This document shows, piece after piece, positions 8,912-16,710 of a DNA stretch of 64,000 nucleotides. The first letter of the stretch is position 1, and each line of letters begins with the position of its first letter. Under the pieces are notes generated by a model. That model worked only from the letters and a program-made list of their open reading frames with translations, had not been told where the DNA came from and made no database searches. The DNA lies in contig NZ_JAEDAE010000005.1 in the NCBI RefSeq assembly GCF_016056375.1, forward strand, positions 1-64,000, read 5' to 3'. This stretch comes from Hymenobacter negativus (GTDB taxonomy: Bacteria > Bacteroidota > Bacteroidia > Cytophagales > Hymenobacteraceae). The position numbers were made by a program, and so were the translations under genes.

Positions 8912-10066
8912 TTATTCAACGGTCAGCTCTTTGTAGATTTTGGTCTGGCCGTCGGCGCTCCAAATCTGCACGAAGTACAGGCCGGGCTTCAGGGACGAGA
9001 TGTTGAGCTGGAGCTTTTCCTGGCCCTGGCCTTTGGCTTCGGCGCTGATGCGCTGGCCCAGGTTGTTCAGGACGGTAACGCTGCCCACTTTGGCATCTTT
9101 GATTTCAACCGTAGCCGTGCCGTGGGCCGGGTTCGGATACACGCTGATGTTGCTGTCGAACTTGCCCAGCGTGCTCAGCACGGCCTGGTAGGTACCGTAC
9201 GGGCCGGTGTAGTCGTTGTGGTTGCCCAGCTGGTCGTAGAGCTGGCCAGCGGGGTTCGAAGCTCCACCGGGCCCGTTGAAGGCTGTGGAGTACATGTACC
9301 ACTCGTCGGCAATGTTGTAGCCACCGGCGGCACGCACGGGCGGGCACGAGCCGGGCACGTTCTGCTTGGGCGGGTTAACCGTGATGCCGCGCGATACCGA
9401 AGCGCGACGGATAATCGTCTGGTTAGCCGAGGCTACGTAAACCGCGTTGGTGCCGGTACCATCCAGGGGGTTGGTGCCGCTCCAATTGCCGCCGGCCGCG
9501 CACGACTGCAATACGGGGCCTTCGCCAATCACGCCGATAAGGTCCACAATCACGCCGTTGCCCACACCGGCCGTGCCGCTGGGGTAGCGCACCAGGGCCA
9601 TGGCGTCGTCGCCGCTGAAGTAGATAGGGCCACCGCCCACAATTACCGAGTTATTGGCGGCAGGAGCCAGCGCGTAATCGGCGCAGAACTGGTTGGCCGA
9701 GTTCACAATGGCCGGCAAGGTGGCTTGTCCGCAGGCAATGACGAAGGTCGTGCGCGGGTTCATGCTGTTCGTGCCTACGGCCACGTGGGCAGCATTGCTA
9801 CGGAACACCTTCTCTTCCTGGAAGATGGGGGTGTTGCCGTTGGAGTAGCGCCGTACCGAGTACGGGTTCAGGTTGACGGTATTATTGGTCGGGTTGAAAA
9901 TCTCCAGGGCGCGCTCGTTACCGGTCGAGTTGGTGGTGCCGCCGTAAGGCTGGCCCGATTGGTGGGCTCCTTCGGCGTATTCCGAGAAAAACAGCTCCGT
10001 GCCTTGGGCATGGGCGGCTCCGGCCAGCAGCAGCGCTGCCGAGAGCATCAAGTAGTTCTTTTTCAT
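8912..10066 (-). CDS. Lamin-tail-domain protein with T9SS type A sorting domain
   Basis: 384 residues. A signal peptide MKKNYLMLSAALLLAGAAHA leads into a lamin-tail-like domain (about 22-190) beginning TELFFSEYAEG and containing NERALEIFNPTNN and YSVRRYSNGN. The last 75 residues form a type A sorting domain: ISVYPNPAHGTATVEI, VTVLNNLGQRI, then LNISSLKPGLYFVQIW. It should be exported to the cell surface or medium by the type IX system. Lamin-tail domains in secreted bacterial proteins often accompany nucleases or other hydrolases, but no catalytic domain is visible here. It has its own promoter and terminator. Confidence 0.9.
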   Translation of the reverse strand: MKKNYLMLSAALLLAGAAHAQGTELFFSEYAEGAHQSGQPYGGTTNSTGNERALEIFNPTNNTVNLNPYSVRRYSNGNTPIFQEEKVFRSNAAHVAVGTNSMNPRTTFVIACGQATLPAIVNSANQFCADYALAPAANNSVIVGGGPIYFSGDDAMALVRYPSGTAGVGNGVIVDLIGVIGEGPVLQSCAAGGNWSGTNPLDGTGTNAVYVASANQTIIRRASVSRGITVNPPKQNVPGSCPPVRAAGGYNIADEWYMYSTAFNGPGGASNPAGQLYDQLGNHNDYTGPYGTYQAVLSTLGKFDSNISVYPNPAHGTATVEIKDAKVGSVTVLNNLGQRISAEAKGQGQEKLQLNISSLKPGLYFVQIWSADGQTKIYKELTVE

Positions 10067-10098
10067 ATTTTTTGGAACGTGTATTGTCAGTGCAAAGG

Positions 10099-10106
10099 CA
10101 AAGATA
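10099..10106 (-). promoter_or_regulatory. Putative -7 box TATCTTTG for the lamin-tail T9SS gene
   Basis: CAAAGATA on the plus strand reads TATCTTTG, a full match to TAnnTTTG, 33 bases upstream of the ATG at 10066. Confidence 0.6.
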
Positions 10107-10305
10107 CGCGCTTTTTGTGGCTAGGTTCATTACGATTATAAGTACTCTTAAAAGCCTTTTTCTCTAGATAAGCTTCCGGAACAGGCCAAGAGGCGCTGCC
10201 GGATATACCGGACAGCCTTATTCGGGCGTTGTAGCCCACATTGTAGTGCCGAGCAGGGGCCGCCCCTGCCCGGCCAGTTCGCACATTTTTTTTCGCCGGG
10301 CCCCG

Positions 10306-10313
10306 TAGCTTTG
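10306..10313 (+). promoter_or_regulatory. Putative -7 box TAGCTTTG for the lipoprotein gene at 10352
   Basis: Full TAnnTTTG match. An in-frame ATG at 10316 lies only 3 bases downstream, so the ATG at 10352 is the more plausible start. Confidence 0.55.
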
Positions 10314-10351
10314 CTATGCCGGGGCTTTCTTCTTCGGCTACTTCTCAATCT

Positions 10352-10972
10352 ATGCGCCCTATTTTTTCTTCTCCGGTCAAAACTGCTGTGCTCTCGTTGC
10401 TGATTTTCGCGGGTTGCGCAGCGTCCTGCAAGCGCGACGGTTCCAGGACGGCCGCCTCCGACCCGGCTTCGGCCGCAGCAGCCAAAGCGCAGTTCGACGT
10501 GCTGCGCGATTCTGTCGACATCAAGTGGCGCAACATGACGGAGAGCGACGACCAGAAAATTGGCATCACCCGCCTGCTGCTGCGCGAGCTTAAGGGCCAG
10601 CCCGGCATCGATGCCACCCAGCTACAGGGCCTGGACCGCGCCAACACCCGCCTCAAAACCCGCCGCTACACCCAGCAAACCATGGCCAGCTCGGACCTGA
10701 TTGACCAGTACGACGCCGCCCAGGACTCGCTGCTGAAAGCCGTGTACCCCGTGGCCGCGCCCAACGGCAACGCCCCCACCGAAAATGCCCGCGATTTCGT
10801 GGAAGGCATCCAGCAGCTCGATGCCAGCGTGGTGGCTTTTCGGGTGCAATACGACCGTGCCGTGCACCAGTACAACGACTACCTCAAGCTGCACCGCGCC
10901 GAGCTGGAATCGCTCGGCGGCAAGTACGCCACGCTCCAGCCGCTGTCGTTTTTCACGATTGGGGATAAGTAG
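10352..10972 (+). CDS. Lipoprotein with LemA-like helical region
   Basis: 206 residues from ATG 10352, which begins a lipoprotein signal: MRPIFSSPVKTAVLSLLIF, then GCAASC. The ATG at 10316 would put 12 extra residues before the signal and overlaps the promoter. The mature protein is helical. Its C-terminal part (about 150-195), QYDRAVHQYNDYL followed by LQPLSFFTIGD, resembles the YN-rich end of LemA-family proteins. LemA assignment is tentative; no experimentally known function follows from it. A small lipoprotein gene lies 104 bases downstream on the same strand. Confidence 0.7.
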   Translation: MRPIFSSPVKTAVLSLLIFAGCAASCKRDGSRTAASDPASAAAAKAQFDVLRDSVDIKWRNMTESDDQKIGITRLLLRELKGQPGIDATQLQGLDRANTRLKTRRYTQQTMASSDLIDQYDAAQDSLLKAVYPVAAPNGNAPTENARDFVEGIQQLDASVVAFRVQYDRAVHQYNDYLKLHRAELESLGGKYATLQPLSFFTIGDK

Positions 10973-11076
10973 GCGAGTGCTCGATAGCCCCTGTGGGGTA
11001 TATATCGATGTTGAGCAGCATTTGCTTATATTTAAGCCTCAGCTAATCAATATCATTCACCAAACGCCCCACGCAT

Positions 11077-11244
11077 ATGCACACCGCTACTTTTTTCCGT
11101 CGGCTGTTGCCGGCTATGCTCCTCACCAGCCTCGCGCTGGCCTCGTGTGAGTGTCGCAAAGACCATGACCCGCGCCCCAATAAAGGCAAATGCGGGTCGA
11201 CGGCTCCCTCTACCACCACGCCGCCTCCCGGCGGCAATTCGTAA
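11077..11244 (+). CDS. Small lipoprotein (55 residues)
   Basis: The short ORF MHTATFFRRLLPAMLLTSLA continues LASCECRK. It has a basic N-terminus, a hydrophobic core and lipobox LASC at residues 21-24, then a hydrophilic Pro/Thr-rich tail of about 30 residues. ATG 11077 is followed 168 bases later by TAA and then a strong bidirectional terminator at 11266, which supports a real transcript. No family was recognised. It could be a membrane-anchored entry-exclusion, lysis-type or simple surface lipopeptide; none of these is shown. Confidence 0.6.
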   Translation: MHTATFFRRLLPAMLLTSLALASCECRKDHDPRPNKGKCGSTAPSTTTPPPGGNS

Positions 11245-11265
11245 GCACCGCTTGTGGCTCTGCAA

Positions 11266-11299
11266 CAGAAAAGGCCGGCAAATTTGCCGGCCTTTTCTG
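11266..11299. terminator. Bidirectional terminator between convergent genes
   Basis: A 34-base perfect palindrome, CAGAAAAGGCCGGCAAA and its complement, between the small lipoprotein gene (+) and the M3 peptidase gene (-). Both strands show a T-rich end. Confidence 0.85.
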
Positions 11300-11322
11300 C
11301 ATTTAAACGGAATAATGACTAC

Positions 11323-13065
11323 TTACAGCGCGGCCATTTCCTCGCGCACGAAATCGGCCAGGGTGCGCAGGTACTCGGTGCTGAAATCGAAGCGAATGCC
11401 CGCGGCGGCATAAATCTGGCCGATGGGCGCGGTGTAGCCCAGCGCCAGAGCACGCTTGTAAGCGGCCAGGCCTTCGGTAGGGTTCTGGCGGAAATTGCGC
11501 CACACGGCAATGGCCCCGAGCTGCGCCATGGCGTACTCGATGTAGTAGAACGGCACTTCGTAGAGGTGCAGCTGCTTCTGCCAGAGGTAGGGCTTAAAGG
11601 TTTCCAGGCCGTTCCAGTCCACGGTGCGCTGGTTGAATTCATCGAAAATCTCGACCCAACGGCTGTGGCGCTCCTCCTGGGTGTGCGTGGGGTGCTCGTA
11701 CACCCAGTGCTGAAACTTGTCGATGGTGGCCACCCACGGGAAGGTTTCGAGCACGCTTTCGAGGTGGGTTTTCTTGGCCCGGCGCAGGTCTTCGGGGTTG
11801 GGCAAGAAGACATGCCACTGGTCCATACTCATCAGCTCCATGCTCATGGAAGCCAACTCGGCCACTTCGGACGGTGGGTGCTTGTCGGCGCCCAGCGGCA
11901 GGCCGCGCGTGAGAAAGCTGTGCACGGCGTGGCCGCCTTCGTGCAGCATGGTTACCACGTCGCGCAGGCTGCTCGTGGCGTTCATGAAGATGAAGGGCAC
12001 GCCGGTTTCGTCCAGTGGGTAGTTGTAGCCGCCGGGGGCTTTGCCCTTGCGGCTTTCCAGGTCGAGGTGGCCCATCTGTCGCATGGTGCGCAGGCAGTTG
12101 CCGAGGTAGCTGTCGAGGGTTTCGAAGACGGTGATGGTCTTTTCCAGCAGCTCTTCGCCGGTGCCGAAGGGGCGCAGCGGGGGCTGGCCACTGGGGTCCA
12201 CGTCGAGGTCCCAAGGGCGCAGGGCGGGCAGGTTCAGGTCCTGGCGGCGCTCCAAGTCGAAGTCGTCAATCAACGGCACCACCGTTTCGCGGATGGCGGC
12301 GTGGAAGTTGAAGCAGTCCTGCGGCGTGTAGTCGAACCGACCTAGGGCGGCAAACATATAGTCGCGAAAATTGGCAAAGCCCGCGTTCAGTGCTACCTGG
12401 TGGCGCAGGGCCACCAGCTCGGTGAAGAGCTGGTCAAGCGGCTCGGCATCTTGCAGGCGGCGGGCCTGAATGGCGCGCCAGGCGGTTTCGCGCACGGTCC
12501 GGTCAGGGTTTTTGAGGCGGTCGGCAGCCTGAGGCAGGGTGAGGTCCTGGCCGTCGAGGGTCACGTTCATGGCCCCCACCGTGGCGGCGTACTGCTGCTG
12601 CTTGGTGCTGATGTCGGTTTTCAGCGGAATGTTCTCGGCCCGGTAGATTTCCGAGGCGCGGCGCACCGAGCGCAGGAACACGCCGTAACGCTTTTCATCC
12701 AGCCCGGCCAGGTGCGGCGAGGCCAGCATCTTTTCGTTGAGGGCGTGGTCGTGGGGAGCTACCTGCGGCTCCACTTCGTTCACAAAATACTGGAAAGCCT
12801 CGGAGCGCGCCGGGTCCTGCGTGTCACAGGTCATGTGAATGTAGCGCCATGCGAGGTCCTCGCTCAGCACCGATTCCAGTTCGGAGCGGTCGAGCAGCCA
12901 GCGTTCCAGCTCGGCGGGCGTGTTTATCAGCCGGGCCTGCAATTCCTGAAAAAAGGGCTCAATCGCGGCCCAATCGGTCACCAGAAAATCCTCGGGCAAA
13001 TAGTGGCGGGGTGGCCGGCTGGTATCGGTGGCCGACTCGGCAGTAGGTTCAGCTAGAAGCATCAT
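11323..13065 (-). CDS. M3 family oligoendopeptidase
   Basis: 580 residues. Zinc metallopeptidase of family M3 (oligoendopeptidase F / Pz-peptidase type), degrading short peptides, most likely in the cytoplasm. The active site is HEGGHAVHSF with H375, E376 and H379; the third zinc ligand Glu should be in PSEVAELASMSMEL about 25 residues later. The preceding MNATSSLRDVVTMLHE also matches the family. The frame is open upstream to 13206, but that extension runs through an intergenic repeat (VLRSAQDD), so ATG 13065 or the adjacent 13062 is the likely start. No signal peptide. Confidence 0.92.
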   Translation of the reverse strand: MMLLAEPTAESATDTSRPPRHYLPEDFLVTDWAAIEPFFQELQARLINTPAELERWLLDRSELESVLSEDLAWRYIHMTCDTQDPARSEAFQYFVNEVEPQVAPHDHALNEKMLASPHLAGLDEKRYGVFLRSVRRASEIYRAENIPLKTDISTKQQQYAATVGAMNVTLDGQDLTLPQAADRLKNPDRTVRETAWRAIQARRLQDAEPLDQLFTELVALRHQVALNAGFANFRDYMFAALGRFDYTPQDCFNFHAAIRETVVPLIDDFDLERRQDLNLPALRPWDLDVDPSGQPPLRPFGTGEELLEKTITVFETLDSYLGNCLRTMRQMGHLDLESRKGKAPGGYNYPLDETGVPFIFMNATSSLRDVVTMLHEGGHAVHSFLTRGLPLGADKHPPSEVAELASMSMELMSMDQWHVFLPNPEDLRRAKKTHLESVLETFPWVATIDKFQHWVYEHPTHTQEERHSRWVEIFDEFNQRTVDWNGLETFKPYLWQKQLHLYEVPFYYIEYAMAQLGAIAVWRNFRQNPTEGLAAYKRALALGYTAPIGQIYAAAGIRFDFSTEYLRTLADFVREEMAAL

Positions 13066-13163
13066 AGTACAAGTATAATCGAACGTAACCCGCAATGGCG
13101 GAAGTCGCCTCTCCTTACGAGCGCAAAGCCGGGGCAGACTATTTTTTAATTCTAATAAGCGCC

Positions 13164-13200
13164 TGTCATCCTGAGCACTGCGGAGGACAACAGGCGCAAA
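13164..13200. repeat. Single copy of the TCATCCTGAGC intergenic repeat
   Basis: CCTGTCATCCTGAGCACTG followed by cggaggacaacagg. It shares the TGTCATCCTGAGC core with repeats at 19007 and 60061 but has no long complementary arm here. It lies between the reductase and M3 peptidase genes. Confidence 0.55.
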
Positions 13201-13208
13201 ACCCATCC

Positions 13209-14309
13209 CTACCCTATTTCAATCACCACATCTTCCGTCATCGGGTGGCCGACGCAGGTGAGTACATAGCCTTGTTTCAGCTCCGAATCAGAAAGGCCTT
13301 CGCGCTCGTCGAGGTGGACTTTGCCGCTCAGGCACTTACCGCGGCAGGCGGTGCACAGGCCAGCCTGGCAGGAATACGGCAGGTCGATGTCCTGGTCGAG
13401 GGCGGTTTCGAGAATGGTTTTGCCGGCGGGTACTTCAATGAGGTATTCGCTGCCTTCGTACTGGATGGTGACGGTGCGGGTATCCTTTATTTTATCGTCG
13501 GGACTGGCCGATACGTCGCCGTGGCCGCTGGGCTGGGCGGCGGCCAGCTCGGCATTGTCGGCGCTGGCCACAAAGCTTTCGCGGCGAATGCGGGCCTCGG
13601 GCACGTTCAGCAGGCTGAGGGCGGCCTGGGCTTCGGCCATCAGGCCCTCGGGACCGCACATAAAATACTCGGCCTGCTCGGCCGGGAACTGGTGGCGCTG
13701 CTCCAGAATTCGCAGCAGCATGGTGCGGTTGAGGCGGCCGGTGTGACGGTGCGGGGCCATGGGCTGCAGGGGCTGACTATACACGTGCTCCACCTGCAGG
13801 TGGCCGTTGGAACGGGCTTCGAGGTCGGCAAGCTGCTGCTGAAAAATCACGGATTCCTCGTTGCGGTTGCCGTAAATCAGCAGCACGTAGCTCTGGGGCT
13901 CAGCCGCCACCACGGCCTTCAGCATGGCCATGAGCGGCGTGATGCCCGAGCCGGCCCCGATGAGCACCAGCGAGCGGGCCGCTTTGGGGCTGGGGCTCAG
14001 GGTGAAGTTGCCCAGCGGCTCCATCACTTCCATTTCCTGACCTACCCGCACCGTATCGAGCAAATAATTACTCACCAGGCCGCCTGGCACGCGCTTCACC
14101 GTCACGGACAGGCGCGGGGCCTCGGCCGGCGTGCTGCTGAGCGAGTAGGCGCGGCGCTCCTTTTTGCCGCCCGGCCCGCAGGGCACGATGAGCGTCAGAA
14201 ACTGCCCGGGGCGGGCGGAGATGGGCGCGCGGTCCGGCCGCTCGAGGTGAATGGTGATGGAATCGGCGGTTTCCTGGGTGATGGCAACGACGGTGAGGGT
14301 ATGGTACAT
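13209..14309 (-). CDS. PaaE-like 2Fe-2S flavin reductase (FNR family)
   Basis: 366 residues. An N-terminal FNR module binds FAD (RAYSLSSTP near residue 52) and NAD(P)H (VLIGAGSGITPLMAMLKAV near 105; YFMCGPEGLM near 215). A C-terminal plant-type ferredoxin domain carries CQAGLCTACRGKC and a fourth Cys in VLTCVGHP. This order matches PaaE and related class IA oxygenase reductases, which pass electrons to oxygenases. No oxygenase subunit lies nearby, so the partner is unknown. ATG 14309 is chosen because it opens the FNR domain; the upstream open frame has no homologous look. Confidence 0.88.
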   Translation of the reverse strand: MYHTLTVVAITQETADSITIHLERPDRAPISARPGQFLTLIVPCGPGGKKERRAYSLSSTPAEAPRLSVTVKRVPGGLVSNYLLDTVRVGQEMEVMEPLGNFTLSPSPKAARSLVLIGAGSGITPLMAMLKAVVAAEPQSYVLLIYGNRNEESVIFQQQLADLEARSNGHLQVEHVYSQPLQPMAPHRHTGRLNRTMLLRILEQRHQFPAEQAEYFMCGPEGLMAEAQAALSLLNVPEARIRRESFVASADNAELAAAQPSGHGDVSASPDDKIKDTRTVTIQYEGSEYLIEVPAGKTILETALDQDIDLPYSCQAGLCTACRGKCLSGKVHLDEREGLSDSELKQGYVLTCVGHPMTEDVVIEIG

Positions 14310-14424
14310 TGAGCGGGGTATGCGGATGGGGGAACGAGGGGCCGGGACGGCGCGCTTGTTCGCGGTAAAGGCAGTAACGAAAAAGCGGGCCGAATGATGA
14401 AAAATATTCCCACCGGCCCGCTGG

Positions 14425-14432
14425 CAAAGGTA
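14425..14432 (-). promoter_or_regulatory. Putative -7 box TACCTTTG for the PaaE-like reductase
   Basis: CAAAGGTA on the plus strand, a full TAnnTTTG match on the minus strand, 115 bases upstream of the start. A weaker TTCCTTTG on the plus strand at 14471-14478 may serve the divergent M23 gene. Confidence 0.45.
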
Positions 14433-14506
14433 ACTTGCCAGCCACATTACGGGGTTGCGGCCGGGCCGTTTTCCTTTGTCAACTCACGCTTTTACTTCTT
14501 TCGCGC

Positions 14507-15193
14507 TTGCTCTCCACCCTGCTCCAACGCCACCAGGCCAGCTTCGGCCCCGTGCTGCCCGTCGACCTCAACGGCCCTGCCGTCACCCGCCTCGACTTCA
14601 CGGTCAACACCCCCCAGGTAGCCAGCGCCGACCTGCGCGACACCGCCGCCTTTGATGATTTAGTTAACAAGATGCTGGCCGAAAAAAACGCCAGCATTGG
14701 CATCGGCGGCTACCTCGAAAACCGGGTCATCTACCGCCGCAGCGCCCACTTTGGCCCCGGCGCGGTCGAGGAGCCACGCTCCCTGCACCTGGGCGTGGAC
14801 GTGTGGCTGCCAGCCGGCACGCCGGTGCTGGCTCCGCTGCCCGCCGTGGTGCACAGCCTGGCCGACAACGACAATTTCGGCGACTACGGCCCCACCGTGG
14901 TGTTGCAGCACGAGCTGGAAGGCACGGTCTTCTACAGCCTCTACGGCCACCTCAGCCGCCAAGAGTGGCGGGCGCTGCGCGTGGGCCAGGTGCTAGAAAA
15001 GGGCGAGGCGTTTGCCACCGTCGGCCCATTTCCGGAGAATGGCGACTGGCCGGCCCACCTGCACTTTCAGCTCATGGCCGATATGCAGGGCCGGGTAGGA
15101 GACTTCCCCGGCGTGGCCCGACCCAGCGAGCGAGAAACGTGGGCAGCGCTGTGCCCCAACCCGAATCTGGTGCTGCGCAGCCGGTATATCTGA
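14507..15193 (+). CDS. M23 family metallopeptidase
   Basis: About 228 residues if the TTG at 14507 is used; the frame is open to another TTG at 14435, and no ATG is available, so the start is uncertain. A TTCCTTTG box at 14471 favours the later start. The LytM/M23 zinc site is clear: HLGVDVWLPAGTPV (first His and Asp), YGHLSR, and PAHLHFQLM (HxH). M23 enzymes cut peptide cross-links of peptidoglycan. The first 30 residues are Leu-rich but not a convincing signal peptide. Its TGA stop lies in a long inverted repeat shared with the convergent permease gene. Confidence 0.85.
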   Translation: MLSTLLQRHQASFGPVLPVDLNGPAVTRLDFTVNTPQVASADLRDTAAFDDLVNKMLAEKNASIGIGGYLENRVIYRRSAHFGPGAVEEPRSLHLGVDVWLPAGTPVLAPLPAVVHSLADNDNFGDYGPTVVLQHELEGTVFYSLYGHLSRQEWRALRVGQVLEKGEAFATVGPFPENGDWPAHLHFQLMADMQGRVGDFPGVARPSERETWAALCPNPNLVLRSRYI

Positions 15194-15235
15194 ACCACGG
15201 ATTCCTCCGGATTTTTCGGATTGCACGGATTTGTG
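15189..15235. repeat. Left arm of long inverted repeat (TGAACC/GGATT class)
   Basis: Arm TCTGAACCACGGATTCCTCC and onwards, about 47 bases. It is complementary to 15329-15376 apart from a single base indel. The TGA stop of the M23 gene (15191-15193) is part of the arm. Internal GGATT words recur about every 10-12 bases. Confidence 0.85.
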
Positions 15236-15269
15236 AACGGCACAGGTTTAAAGCAACTAGCTAGGAAAT

Positions 15270-15310
15270 GCACTAAAAAAGCCATCCCATTGGATGGCCT
15301 TTTTTAGTGC
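15270..15310. terminator. Bidirectional terminator inside the inverted repeat
   Basis: GCACTAAAAAAGCCATCC pairs with GGATGGCCTTTTTTAGTGC; T-runs on both strands. It serves the convergent M23 (+) and LolC/E-like (-) genes. Confidence 0.85.
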
Positions 15311-15328
15311 AGACGTTGAATAATCGTC

Positions 15329-15376
15329 CACAAAATCCGTGCAATCCGAAAAATCCGGAGGAATCCGTGGTTCAGA
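15329..15376. repeat. Right arm of long inverted repeat (TGAACC/GGATT class)
   Basis: CACAAAATCCGTGCAATCCG through ATCCGTGGTTCAGA, complementary to 15189-15235. It ends one base before the stop codon of the permease gene at 15378. Confidence 0.85.
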
Positions 15377-15377
15377 C

Positions 15378-16601
15378 TTAGTCGAACTTGATGGCCACCA
15401 CCGGCTTGATGCGCGCAATCAGGTACGTGGGGATGAGCACGGCCAGCAGCGAGGCGGCGAAGGTGGCCACGTTCAGCAACAGCAGCATTTGGGGGTCCCA
15501 GGAAATCGGGACGCGGTCCATGTAGTAATTCTCGGGGTCGAGGGGAATGACTTTGAAATAATACTGGATAGCGCAAAAGCCTACGGCCACGATGTTGCCG
15601 ATGAGCATGCCGCGCAGCGTGAGCGAAAGTCCCCGGAAAAAGAACATCCGCCGAATCTGGTTATCCGTCGCGCCCAACGCTTTGAGGATGCCAATCATAT
15701 TGGTGCGCTCCAGAATCATGATGAAGATGGTGGCCACCATATTGAACGTAGCCACGAAAATGATTAGGAGCAGGAAGATGATGACGTTGCGGTTGAGCAG
15801 CTGCAGCCAATCGAACAGCTGGGCGTACTGCTCTGTGATTTTGTCGATTTTAAGGTCGTAGGGCAGCCGCTCGTAGAATTTGTCGGCAGTTTTGTCGAGG
15901 GTTTTGAAGTCCTTGAGTACCACTTCCATGCCGCCCACCAGCGAGTCGGGCCAGGCTGGCGAGTTCAGCTCCCGAATCTGGCGGATGTCGCCGATAACGT
16001 ACACCTCATCAAACTCATCGAGGCCCGTGGAATAGATGCCGGAAACCCGAAACTGCCGGATGCGCGGCGGATTCTGGATGAAGTAGAACAATGCCTTCTC
16101 GCCCACAGCGAGGCGCAGTTTATCAGCCACTTTGCGCGAAATCAGCACGTCGTCGCTGGCCGAGGAATCGGGAAAGCTGATGAACTTGCCGGCCACCAGG
16201 TTCTGGCGCATGGGCGAGGGGCCACCGGTTTCGGCAATGCCTTTTAGCACCACGCCCAGCACCTCGTCCTTGGTTTTGATGATGGCCGTTTTGACGGCGT
16301 AGGGCTGCGTGGACTTTACCTCGGGAAACTCCTTGAGCTCCTGCACCAGCTTGGGGCCGGCGATGGGGGCTACTTCGAGCGAGTTGTTGGTGTCGTAGCG
16401 CGAAATCTGGAGGTGGGCGCCAAAGGAGAAAATTTTATTCTGAATCTCGTTGCGAAACCCTTGCAGGATGGCAAACGACACCACCATCACCGCCAATCCC
16501 ATGGCAATGCTGATGATGGCTATTTTTGTGACCGACGAGGTGAAGGAGCCGGAATCGGCTCCCCCGTCAATCTTCTGCGAAATGTAGCGGGAGACATTCA
16601 T
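15378..16601 (-). CDS. LolC/LolE-type ABC transporter permease (FtsX/MacB superfamily)
   Basis: 407 residues. Topology is one N-terminal TM (about 25-48), a large periplasmic domain (about 50-265), and three C-terminal TMs (about 270-300, 318-345, 368-395), the layout of lipoprotein-releasing permeases. Typical features are VTKIAIISIAMGLAVMV at the first TM, VLGVVLKGI in the periplasmic part, and ILKALGATDNQIRRMFF in the coupling loop. LolCE moves lipoproteins from the inner membrane toward the outer membrane. No ATPase (LolD) gene is adjacent, so it must be encoded elsewhere. MacB-like function is the main alternative. Confidence 0.88.
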   Translation of the reverse strand: MNVSRYISQKIDGGADSGSFTSSVTKIAIISIAMGLAVMVVSFAILQGFRNEIQNKIFSFGAHLQISRYDTNNSLEVAPIAGPKLVQELKEFPEVKSTQPYAVKTAIIKTKDEVLGVVLKGIAETGGPSPMRQNLVAGKFISFPDSSASDDVLISRKVADKLRLAVGEKALFYFIQNPPRIRQFRVSGIYSTGLDEFDEVYVIGDIRQIRELNSPAWPDSLVGGMEVVLKDFKTLDKTADKFYERLPYDLKIDKITEQYAQLFDWLQLLNRNVIIFLLLIIFVATFNMVATIFIMILERTNMIGILKALGATDNQIRRMFFFRGLSLTLRGMLIGNIVAVGFCAIQYYFKVIPLDPENYYMDRVPISWDPQMLLLLNVATFAASLLAVLIPTYLIARIKPVVAIKFD

Positions 16602-16710
16602 TGTTCGGCCGTAAAGCTACGTTTTGAACCGCTACCGGCCACGCTCCCGGCCTTTGGGTGCGGCCAGGCGTGGCGCCGGGTGCTTTTTTCCGCCTTTTTT
16701 CTCACTGTCT

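Noticed and set aside
11254..12345. Long plus-strand frame opposite the M3 peptidase
   Set aside because: Antisense to the HEGGH-containing gene, starts inside a terminator, and lacks domain motifs.
13066..13206. N-terminal extension of the M3 peptidase
   Set aside because: The added residues are translated from the TCATCCTGAGC intergenic repeat and have no family counterpart.
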